A stretch of DNA of 64,000 nucleotides, from NCBI RefSeq assembly GCF_043290135.1, contig NW_027464588.1, positions 7,167,501-7,231,500 on the forward strand, in the 5' to 3' direction. The position numbers were made by a program, and so were the translations under genes. The first letter of the stretch is position 1. Every line of letters begins with the position of its first letter. The stretch is from Rhipicephalus microplus. Lineage: Eukaryota > Arthropoda > Arachnida > Ixodida > Ixodidae. The notes under the pieces are model-generated. The model ran no database searches and was not told the DNA's origin. It was given only the letters and a program-made list of their open reading frames with translations. Below, in pieces: positions 24,285 to 34,035 of the stretch.

Positions 24285-25245
24285 CAGGATTGTAAAAAAA
24301 TGGGGTGGCCCGAAAAAAGTTTCTAGAACACCTATACCAAAGACCGAAGGCGTGAGTGCTGCAGCACATGTAGTTGTCTTAAAATGCCATAACAAAATCT
24401 ACATAGCAGATTGCGTTTGCCCAAACTGAATTCAACAAACCTGAATCATCCTTCATCTACACTGCATTACACGTTTAGAAAGGTAACTGTATAATCAAGT
24501 CGATCTTTATTCGAGAAATCAATATTCTTTGAAATTCGTATTCAAGCCCCGGATGATTGAAGCTATGTGGAAGAAAGCAACACAGCCATTCAGTTTCATC
24601 TCACAAAGAACCTTTTGTGTAAAGCCTTGAACTTCCTAACAATAATAAAGAGAAGAAAAATATTTAATAAGTATACAATAAATAAAAGCAAACTGTGCAG
24701 TTAGGTAATGCACGCTGTGCCGCTCAAAATTTCTTCATTTCTATTAGCCCAACAAAGATCGCTCTTTACCATATATGTGCAGAACACTACATCTAAAGGT
24801 TAACGAGATGCTTTTGAGTGAAGTTGTATAGGCCTAGGCAAAAGCCAAATTGCTCCCTCCTATATAGTGCGAGATAACTGCTCACCCGAGTGCTCAACAC
24901 AAACTAAACAAGCTAACTATTCAGCTCTGGCGCACTAAACCAAATGAAGAAAAACGCGTGAATCGAAGGGCTCGTTTTCTCTGTCACGTACAATAGTATT
25001 AAGAGCTACCAGACTAAAATGCCAAGAAAGTATAGTGGATGATATTAGAAGTAATTGTAATGTTAATGCAGCTCTACTTTTCAGACCAAATTAATTAAAT
25101 ATTGAGATTCACGTAGTGGTAGACACTTTAGATCATGTGTCCGCTTCACTGTATGAACACGTATTGAAAGTTAATTTTAATTTCCAGAAGTATCTTTGCA
25201 GATGTGAGTTATTATGCAACTAATCTAAAAAGGGGTGTTATTTGA
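24285..25245. other. Intergenic stretch, nothing recognised
   Basis: AT-rich sequence without recognisable coding or repeat features. Confidence 0.4.
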
Positions 25246-25249
25246 TTGC

Positions 25250-25420
25250 GTCTATTTTGGGTTGTTCATTCGTTTATCATACAGGACCACTACACCAAAT
25301 TTCTCACAGTACGACCATCTCACATCTTTTCATTATATACTCATCATACAGAAGTACCGCCATCCAGCGCACATTCCCCAAACTAAATAAGCGGTGGCTA
25401 CCTACTACTAAGACAATGAC
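25250..25420 (-). repeat. Minisatellite-core repeat family, truncated inverted copy
   Basis: On the minus strand this reads as the conserved left flank of the family: gaatgtgcgctggatggcgg, tacttctgtatgatgagtat, gaaaagatgtgagatgg. It matches 27240-27310 and 55100-55175. The minisatellite core and the right flank are absent. Confidence 0.65.
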
Positions 25421-25584
25421 TACTACTACATAAATCGCGGACGCACGATCCATGGCATAAAGTTCCGCTCCTAAAATTTGTCCTGCGCTCTTGTGCAATA
25501 GTAGATGAATCCTTCCAAAGTTGTGTAAAATGCATAAGGAGTACGCTTTTAAATGCAAAGCATTTCATAGCAAACTACGGTGAC

Positions 25585-25591
25585 TTTGAGC

Positions 25592-25646
<55 letters not shown>

Positions 25647-26735
25647 CCTAGCCGCCTACGACTTCTAACTCTCCGGGCCGTTTCGATAATGGTATCGATA
25701 CCAAACTTGGTATGACACAACACGACCGTATGACATATGACATAACATAAAAATCATAACATAAAAATTATGACACAGGTGTCATGAGTGTCATGTTATA
25801 CATTTCACGGTCCTGAAGCTCTTGCGGGGGTTTCGTTAACAAGACATGTTGCAAAACTAGTACAGTAAGGCATGATCAGATGGCAAGCACAAGCGACAGA
25901 CCCTAACATGAAAATCATGGCATGCGTATTATGTAGCAACATGACTACATACCACGCTCATTGTGTGCTCGCGGCCGTTTCGCTAGCGTCACATACGCCA
26001 AATTTGGTATTGCAGTACTTGAATGAATGACGAAGGCCTGTGACCGGTGCAAACATGATAATCATGAGATGCATGTCATGTAACAGTATGACTACATGCC
26101 ACAATCATGATGCGCTGGCAGCCAGTTCAATAGCTTTACTTGTACTAAAATTGTTACTACAGAACGTGAATGGATAATGGTGTGATACTGGTTCAAACAT
26201 GATGAACAGGAGATGTTTGTTATGTAACAACATGACTACATGCTATGGTCATGAAGCACTCAGGCGCGGGTACTTCATTATACTCGCACGCGCACGCCAT
26301 GCTGCGTTGCTTTGGCGCATGCGCGTTTCATTGCGTCCGGCATCTCTCCGTCACGAAAAGAGGGAAATGCAGTGTTGTGCGGCTAAAGCATTGGCGCGAT
26401 CTGCAGCATGTGGCATTTCGCGCCGGTTGCCGTCGGGCCACGCCGACGGACCCCGGTCGCGCCTGGCGTGAGACTATAGAGTGCTCGAGTTTTGCTAGCT
26501 CCACATATACCAAATTTGGTGTTACGTGACATGAATGGACGACAAAATATATGACTAGTGCAAGCATGATAATCCTGACAGGCGTGTCATGTAAGATGAC
26601 AGCATACCACGCTCATAGCGTGCTCGCGGTCGTTTCAATAGCTCCACATATACTAAATTTGGTATCATGTGACATGAATAGATTACGAAGGCAAAAGACA
26701 CATCCAAACATGATAATCATGCCACGACGTCATGT
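25585..26735 (-). mobile_element. Repeat element with ~147-bp internal tandem units, copy 2
   Basis: Inverted relative to copy 1 at 16390-17642. It starts with a (CTAT)n tract at 25592-25646 followed by a segment matching the gata end of copy 1. Units then recur near 25911, 26057, 26197, 26565 and 26709 with reverse versions of the same motif (caaacatgataatcatg). The CpG-rich block at about 26250-26480 separates units three and four, mirroring copy 1. No coding capacity was recognised. Confidence 0.65.
25592..25646 (+). repeat. (CTAT)n microsatellite
   Basis: About 14 near-perfect tetranucleotide units. It forms one end of the 147-bp-period element, where copy 1 has only three to four units. 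Confidence 0.97.
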
Positions 26736-26794
26736 ACGGCATCGCTTATCTCCCCCTCGTAACGTTGTGTTGATTTTAAGGTGACTTATTAGGG

Positions 26795-27570
26795 GCGAAG
26801 CTTTTTATAGCGGCACCCGTTCGTCCATCGTAGAGTCGTGTGTAACAATTGTTACATTTTGACCTCCAAGGTTTTGTCGGTGGGAGACTTATTCCGTGTA
26901 TTGTTGAACAATAAAAAATAGTGTTCAATGTACATGCCAATGGCTGCTAATCGGGAATGAGAGACCGGAGCATTCGGCTTTTATTTGACGCGCACGCTGC
27001 GATCCCCGTTAGCAGCCATAGGCATGCACATTGAGCACTCTCTGACAAGAAAGGGTTGCTACGTTATACTCGCTGGGTGTAACATCTTTCGTTTTAGAAA
27101 GGTTTAGCGAGCGTTGAGCCGCAGTGCCATGAATCCAATTAACTAGTATATACCATGAACTCGAGGTGGGTAAAAGTGGGAAGGAGATACCTAGCGCAAG
27201 CCGTAAGAAAGTGTTCGTGTGCCACCTATCGTTTAGTCCTTGGAATGTCCAATGGATGGCGGTGCTTCTATATGAAGAATATATGATGAAAAGATGCGAG
27301 ATGGTGGTACTTGGAGTGTTGAATAGATGGATTAACGAACACACAGACATACGCATGGATGGACGCATGAACGAACGCAGGGTTAGATGCATGGAGAAAC
27401 GCAGGGACGGACACACGAACAGAGGCACGCACGGATGGGCATGCGAACGCGTGGACGGTCACACAGACGGACGCACGGACATACGGAAGCAAGAACGAAT
27501 GGACGAACGAATGCTTCGCCCCACTCTCCATCATTCACTCCGTGGATATGCTGCCAATTTTTTATCATTT
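26795..27570 (+). repeat. Composite ~780-bp repeat with minisatellite core, copy 1
   Basis: It begins ggggcgaagctttttatagc and matches 54586-55470 over its whole length. Shared blocks are cattttgacctccaag, caatggctgctaatcgggaa, aagaaagggttgctacg, gagccgcagtgccatgaat, ctagtatataccatgaactc and the family flank ttggaatgtccaatggatgg. The core at about 27330-27500 is an imperfect array of ggacgnac-like units. It closes with atgcttcgccccac and cattcactccgtggatatg. The many Arg/Gly/His or Val/Cys/Ser open frames here come from the minisatellite. The element type is unknown. Confidence 0.65.
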
Positions 27571-27887
27571 CTTATTCGTGCTTCGCACATTATTGATTTC
27601 CACTGCACGCGGGATCTGCCATTTTTTTTTATCTTGAAGTGCGAGAATAGCTGAAATGGCGACTAAATGTTTCGTGTATGAAGGAAGTAATCTTAATAAT
27701 ACCTGGGGTTGAACGAATGAAAACTACGATACTATTTAGACAAGACGAAACCAATCATAAATGAAGCTGTGAAGTTGTGAGCGTTGTACTTCAGCAGAAT
27801 GCCCACTGATTTGTTTTGATGTAGCCTATTCTGTAACAGCTTGTTCGATACATCTATTGTCTGCGGTTCCCTTCGTTGGCATGGGAT

Positions 27888-28640
27888 GGCTTTGGCGCTT
27901 TTCCACAATAAAGTACCTTCTACTCCAAATATTTAGCAACTTCTTCTGAACACAGGGGTGTGAATGGCATTATGATCGCCCAACGAAACGGCTTTACACT
28001 CTCCCATTGTAGAGGACCAAGGGCTTCACATCGTTAAGAACTTTTTCTAAACACACGTACCAGGACCTCATCAAGTTTGAGGCCCAAGGGACGGCTTTAT
28101 GCTCGTTCATAGTAGAGAACAAAGGTTGTAAAATATATAGTACTCTAAATCGTTACCAACTTTTTCTGAGCACATGGAATACTCGAAATCGCGCAACACT
28201 TTATCTTAACATACGTTCCGTCAAATTTTTGTCGATGTGGCATCATGAGGTGTGCGTCCCACGGAACAGCTTTATGATCTCCCATAGTAGAGTACCAAGT
28301 ACTCTGAATTGTTTACAACGTTTTCTAAACACACGTGCCATGGTCTCATCAAGTGTGAGGCGCACGGGACGGCTTCAGTTTTTTTTCATAGTGGAGTTTC
28401 TAGTACTCTAAATTATTACCAAGTTTTTATAAACACATGGAGTACTCTAAATTGTGCAACACTACCTGAAAGCACGTTGCACCAAATTTTTGTCGATGCA
28501 ACCTCATCAAGTGTGAAACCCACGGGCCGGTTTTCAGCTCTTTCATAATATGGGGTGTCGAGTATCGTTAATCACTTTTTCTCTATAAGCATCACGGTAC
28601 CATACTTGTGTACGATGTATTCGAAATTGTTAACCACTTA
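27888..28640 (+). repeat. Degenerate tandem array with two unit lengths
   Basis: A block resembling acggctttatgctcccatagtagagtac recurs at about 27888, 27989, 28091, 28266, 28369 and 28527. The steps are about 101, 102, 175, 103 and 158 bases. The longer steps contain an extra segment with gtactctaaatcgt, gcgcaacact and atttttgtcgatg. Copies are perhaps 70-85% alike by eye. A related single unit in reverse orientation is at 58370-58450. No coding capacity was recognised. Confidence 0.7.
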
Positions 28641-28689
28641 TTCTAAACACCACTATTGGTAACTTATGTCTAACAAGAAAATTTTCTGT

Positions 28690-31490
28690 TGAAATGGTAT
28701 TGACATCTGTGACAATAAATTTCTTTAAAAACACCACCTTTTCTAAACGTATATTTCGATCTCTCTACTCCTAATTTAAAAATCACGGGCAGGAAAAAAC
28801 TGTTTATTTTCTTCCCAAACAATGTGGCACTCTGCCAAGCTTAGTGACCTTCTGTGTGCTCTGTTTTTTCTTTCCTTCGATGATCGGTGATTTTGTTGAA
28901 TTGCTGTAAGTTACATCATGTCTACGCTCTCTTGGTGGCACGTTCCACTGTCATTTTGTTAGACCATACAGTTGTACTCACATGAAATGTTGTTACTAGT
29001 ATGTTACTAGTATGCCTGCTTCAATAGGCAGGCACTCTTTGGAAGGCATTTTAAGGGTTGTCAAAAAGAAATGAAAATATTTATTGATAGGTACTATGAT
29101 TGATACAGTGACGTGGCTAGAACATTACGCATAAGGAAACAAACAACCAGAGGGTAAGAGCTAAGGCTAAAGGAATAATGGTAAACGGCGATTACGATAA
29201 TGAAACAGACAAGGCTGTCGCTTTTTATAGTTGCAAATTGAGACATGTGAAGCAAAAAAAAGAAAGATAAATACACTAGAAACGAAGCTAGTAGAAACAA
29301 CGGTTGGATACCATGATCACGGGGCGCAGAAGTACAGGTCGAAAATAGGATAGAAAGAGATACGTATAAAACAAATAAAGGAAAAGAAAGAATGCACATG
29401 CCTACAGGTGCAGGGCGTACTAATCGATCAGAATATGATCAAAGATTTTTTGAACGCAGAAAGCGCCGGAGCACCTGCGCAGCCTTCTTTTGCGACGTAC
29501 AGTCCTGTCTTACGTACATAAGATAGATCCTTTCTTCAGTACCACTCATAGAGACTAGCTTTATAGGGGGCGGTCACGCGTAGCGTTAGTTCATTGATAG
29601 AAAGCTAATCATATAAATGCTAAAATTTATCTAATCATGTATAATGGTGAGCGAATGCTATTTGATTGATACTCATTTCAAAAATGCGAATGCTACCCGA
29701 TGATACTCAAATTGATAGCTATTCAATTTCCGTACCATGTTGAAGAGCATTCTATTCCATTATGTACTGGAATGGAACAGTGAAAATGTGAAATATTGTT
29801 TCAAAACAGTTTTTGAATAAGCAGCACCAACGGCAGAACCCCCAGTTAAAACCTTGAAAGAGCTAATGCTGATTTCTTCTCTTTTAATCCATAAAGTAGT
29901 CTGGATGAAGCCCAAACATTTACGAACCGATAGCAAATGCTCATCGATTGCCGGATGAATGTGTCATTCTGAAAACTTCGCCCTTGCCCGTACACTTTTA
30001 ACTGTGCTGAAGTTGTAGGCATTATTCAGTTCAAGTCTAATCTTGTAGTAATGAAGGGGTGAAGGGTAGCGTATTCATGCCTAACAATTAGCGAAACTGT
30101 TGCGTTTCGGTAAACTGTTTTGCAGATATAGCTTCAAAAATTGATAAATGCATCCTTTCCTGCCAAGCTCTGATGACAGCTTGCTCTGTTTCATTGCACC
30201 TCTACCTCATCTGAGGTGTTTTGTTGAAATTTGTTTGATTTAGGTTGTTTGATTCTATCTTAAATCAAGTCACAAATGCCCACATGGATGAAATAGTGAC
30301 TGCTGTGTTTTACGATACAGTTACAGAAAATGACGAGGCTCTGTGCTCTGCGGTAAACAGGCTTGTCATAGCTTTATTACTTGCTCTATTGTCCGTCGAA
30401 TACATGTAACCGTAATGTCCTTCGGTGACGTTGTAAAAGTTTTGTTTCAAACAAAATGTAGCAAAGTTCTTGAACTCTCTGAAAAATGGTTTGACTCACT
30501 ATTCGTAAACCACTCGAACATTATTCAGCTACTATTCGTATTCAATTTATATGGGATTCGGTACCGAATTCACTATTCACACACCTCTAAGACTCATATG
30601 TGGTACCCTTATTTATGCCTTTCTGTTAAATATTCTTTCTCTTTCTTTACTCACCAACGAATCAGGTGCACTCCTCTATCATTATGTTTTCCACGCGGGC
30701 TCGATTCCGTAGCTGCAACGTTTTCGCTGGTTTACGAGTCAGAGCGCGCAATGCACCGAGCACGTAAATTATTTATATGACCTATTTGCATTATGCACGT
30801 ATATGTATTGCTTAATTTATTTCCTCGTATTATTCCACATGATTTATGCACGAAAGTCTCAGAAAAGAAGCATTACGCGGAGCCCAACATTAATCACTTC
30901 GCTTTCTCGATAAGTGACTGAGCCCACAGTGTTGAGAGTACATGAAATGAAAACTTTAAGGCACCACTTCAATTCATTGTAGCGCCTATAAAAGCAAAGG
31001 AAAAAATCTTTGACTGAGCACTGGCCTAAGTTTACTTAAGTGCAGTCACCTTAACTTTCCACCTTGCTGTGTGAGATGGCAAGTCCTATACTTATAGGAA
31101 AGTACTCAGCTTTTTCAATAGTTCAAAACTGCACTCGTGTTTAGCTTGCACGCGTAATAACAACAAATCAAGCTATATTAGCCGCATTTACCGTTAACAC
31201 AGGCAGGAATGCAAGAACAGGAATGTCAATAAAACTCACTGGAAAGGGAACCACAGTAGCTCAATTAATGAAGCGTAGGTCACGCTAACCTGAAATTGCC
31301 AGCTTGGTTCGTAATTGCAATGAACTTTTGCTTTCTTGGCAACATTCACTCTTTTTATGCCAAAAGTACTGCGTTCTACAAATCATGTTCCACATACTTT
31401 CCTTGACTTTATCTTATGTTGGTTTCCTTAGGATGTGTCTAACAAGAAAAAAACAAGCGTAGCCATTTCTACGGCATGTTGGTAAACTAA
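28690..31490. other. Intergenic stretch, nothing recognised
   Basis: Mostly AT-rich. Open frames at 29094-29399 (minus) and 30343-30780 (plus) show no domain or homology I can recognise. Confidence 0.35.
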
Positions 31491-31494
31491 GTGG

Positions 31495-31782
31495 GGTTGA
31501 TATGTGGGGTTTAACGTCCCAAAAACACCATTTGATTATTGATTGATTGATTTGTGGGGTTTAACGTCACAAAACCACCATTTGATTATGGGAGACGCCG
31601 TAGTGGAGGGCTCCGGAAATTTTGACCACCTCGGGTTCTTTAACGTGCACCCAAATCTGAGTACACGGGCCTACAACGTTTCCGCCTCCATCAGAAATGC
31701 AGCCGCCGCAGCCGGGAATCGAAACCGCAACCTGCGGGTCAGCAGCCGAGTACCATAGCCACTAGACCACCGCGGCGGGGCT
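31495..31782 (-). mobile_element. Ruka-type SINE with a duplicated 3' end
   Basis: A well-preserved reverse copy with a complete tRNA-like head (gtcagcagccgagtaccat, ccaccgcggcggggct). At its tail the segment tgtggggtttaacgtcccaaaaacacc appears twice, at 31503 and 31554, separated by attgattgattgattt. Either a truncated second SINE lies tail to tail with this one, or the tail was duplicated on insertion. Confidence 0.92.
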
Positions 31783-31784
31783 AA

Positions 31785-32542
31785 GCGCGTAAATACATTA
31801 ATTGATATTGTGGAAAAATAACGTGTGAATGACGCCGAAATACGGATACTTCAAATTCGATATTTTTTAAGAAGACGTGCTATTTATACATAAATACGTC
31901 ATGGACGGCGAGTGCTGGTTCTTGAAAGAAACGAGCCCAAAAACTACTGCCCTTTTACTGCTCTTGGCTGGCACGTGTGCCATATTTAAAACCCTGGCAA
32001 TCTAGCATTCGTTTTTTTTTTCAAATCAAACGTTCAGTAAACATTGAGGCATGAAGGGAACGTTTGAAGTGCTGGGAGTGTACAGGACGCCATCTCTTTT
32101 TAAATGCGCTGTAGAAAGGTGAAAAACATATATGAGCATATTTGTAACTCTAAGATTAGCAGTGGTACATAAATCTGAATTCACTAAAAAAAGACACAAT
32201 AGTTATATACGGATCACTTAGGCATCGCTCTCGAGCACATAATGCAGTATACGGAAAGAGCTGATTTATGTATCACCATCCAAATGCAGCGGTGCGTATT
32301 GCAGTATGTTAGAAGTGGTCGTAACCCGGAACATTACGTTGTGCCGGCCACACTGCTGGTCACCCGGCCTACGTTAGGAATCGAGAGGAAGTAATTTGTT
32401 CTCGCGGACCGACAAGGCACAGGAACATTGACGTTTCAAACGGACTGAAATAAACGAGGTCATGTGCCTTCATAACTCATGAACATAACTGCCCCGAACG
32501 CATCTGGTAAAAGTAGCGAAATGAGCACGGTAAGATAGATAG
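31785..32542. other. Intergenic stretch, pre-insertion flank of LINE
   Basis: Nothing recognised apart from the target-site copy of the adjacent LINE at its end. Confidence 0.4.
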
Positions 32543-32554
32543 CTCCTGATTATC
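32543..32554 (+). repeat. Target-site duplication, left copy
   Basis: The 12-base sequence ctcctgattatc is repeated exactly at 37876-37887 on the other side of the LINE. It fixes the 5' end of the element at about 32555. Confidence 0.93.
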
Positions 32555-32674
32555 GGAGGAAGAAGAAGTGCGTTCGGGCATAATTCTGCCTTGAACAACT
32601 ATCGTTTTTTTCTTAAACTGTCAGAATTCCCGACCTTCTCTGAACAAGCGGAACGGAAGACGTCACCCCCCGGG

Positions 32675-34030
32675 ATGGGGGACCATCCATCCAACGAGAC
32701 AGCGGGCCCTAGCCGTTTGCATAAGGATGGACCGAATGTGGGTGACCGCGTTGGCGCATCTGCTCCTTGTGATGACTCTACCGAGAGCTCATCAGTGGAA
32801 GAGATGGAATCGGAAGCCGACTTCAGGACATTCCATACCCGCCGGTTGAAAAGGAAGCTTCGCAGGACGTCATCAACGGCGGAGCCACAACCGGCGCTAG
32901 ACAAAGGCAAGCGATGTTTCACCATCTCGTATGTGCCCATGTCTACATCAGACAACCTGAACTCACTAAACAGGCAGTCATTGACTAATTATTTCGAGCG
33001 AGTTGCACCTGCTCAAGTGAATGAAATTCGCATAAATAGCAGGAAAAACATATTGTCAGTTGATGTGACAAACAAAACCATTCTTGACAAACTGAAGGCC
33101 GTCACGCAACTCGGAAGTATTTCAGTACGCGCGTTTCTCGCTCACGGGAAAGGAACAACGACTGGCGTGATAAATGACGTCGACGCTGACATCACAGACG
33201 CTGACCTGCAGAATCTTGTGACGTCGACAGTCAAAATCGTGACCATACGCCGCTTCGGGCAGTCTCGCTGCATCAAACTAGTATTTGATTCTGAGACTCT
33301 GCCCCCTAGCGTGAAGGTTGGATACGTGAGACATCCCGTGCGCCCTTACGTGCCACGGCCTTTGCAATGTCACAAGTGCTGCAAGTTGGGACACGTCAGC
33401 GCAGTGTGCAAAAATGAGACAACTTGCCAGCGGTGCGGCGGGTCTCATAAGGTGGAAAACTGCGATACTGCTGTTCCATTGAAATGCCCAAACTGGTCTG
33501 GTGCACATGAAGCAACGTCGAAGGAGTGCCCAAAGATCAAAGAAGAAATACGCGTCCTGCGGAAGATGGTGAGAGACAACTCGACACACAGAGAGGCAGT
33601 CACGTCCATCCGCCGACACAGACGTCGTCCAAAACGTAGGCACCAGCGAAAGCATAGTGGACATAGGAGTGATGCATCACCATCAGCAACAGATGAACAT
33701 TCGCGTACGCATTATCAGGCTGCTACACCCATGTTGTATGCACCACGTCCCAGGGATGCAGAAAGTGGACCAACGCCCGCGTTGCACGCCGATGCTTCCG
33801 ATACTGAGTGGCCTTCGCTACCGACTGGAGCAATAAAAAAGACCACACCATGGGTTGCAACTTCAAAGCAGGCAGAAAATGATAGGCAAGACACTGAGAA
33901 GAGCCAAACTATGCTCAAGCATCTATTAAAATCTATTCGTGCGATTCTCAACGAGCTACACACACCAGGAGCGAAAACAGCAGTGCAGATCCTCAACGTG
34001 CTGGAACCGCTACTGCTGACCCTTCCATAA
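32675..34030 (+). CDS. LINE ORF1, nucleic-acid-binding Gag-like protein
   Basis: A 451-residue protein read from the first in-frame ATG (32675). The open frame extends 28 codons further upstream without an ATG. The N-terminal third is polar and acidic (SSVEEMESEAD), followed by a basic stretch (RRLKRKLRR). Three CCHC-type zinc knuckles follow: CHKCCKLGHVSAVC starting at residue 232, CQRCGGSHKVENC at 251, and a third at 271 in which the second cysteine is replaced by tryptophan (residue 274, codon TGG at 33494). A strongly basic segment (RRHRRRPKRRHQRK) lies after the knuckles. Such ORF1 proteins bind the element RNA and form ribonucleoprotein particles with ORF2 protein. ORF2 starts 5 bases after the stop, which suggests reinitiation or another downstream translation mechanism. 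Confidence 0.92.
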   Translation: MGDHPSNETAGPSRLHKDGPNVGDRVGASAPCDDSTESSSVEEMESEADFRTFHTRRLKRKLRRTSSTAEPQPALDKGKRCFTISYVPMSTSDNLNSLNRQSLTNYFERVAPAQVNEIRINSRKNILSVDVTNKTILDKLKAVTQLGSISVRAFLAHGKGTTTGVINDVDADITDADLQNLVTSTVKIVTIRRFGQSRCIKLVFDSETLPPSVKVGYVRHPVRPYVPRPLQCHKCCKLGHVSAVCKNETTCQRCGGSHKVENCDTAVPLKCPNWSGAHEATSKECPKIKEEIRVLRKMVRDNSTHREAVTSIRRHRRRPKRRHQRKHSGHRSDASPSATDEHSRTHYQAATPMLYAPRPRDAESGPTPALHADASDTEWPSLPTGAIKKTTPWVATSKQAENDRQDTEKSQTMLKHLLKSIRAILNELHTPGAKTAVQILNVLEPLLLTLP

Positions 34031-34035
34031 ACAAT

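Noticed and set aside
23928..24429. Long open frames rich in His/Thr/Tyr/Ile or Met/Tyr/Val/Cys
   Set aside because: They are translations of the (ATAC)n microsatellite and exist on both strands; no protein is implied.
27009..27654. Arg/Gly/His-rich and Ser/Val/Arg-rich frames of up to 162 codons
   Set aside because: They lie in the minisatellite core of a dispersed repeat and are open on both strands because the unit length keeps frames open.
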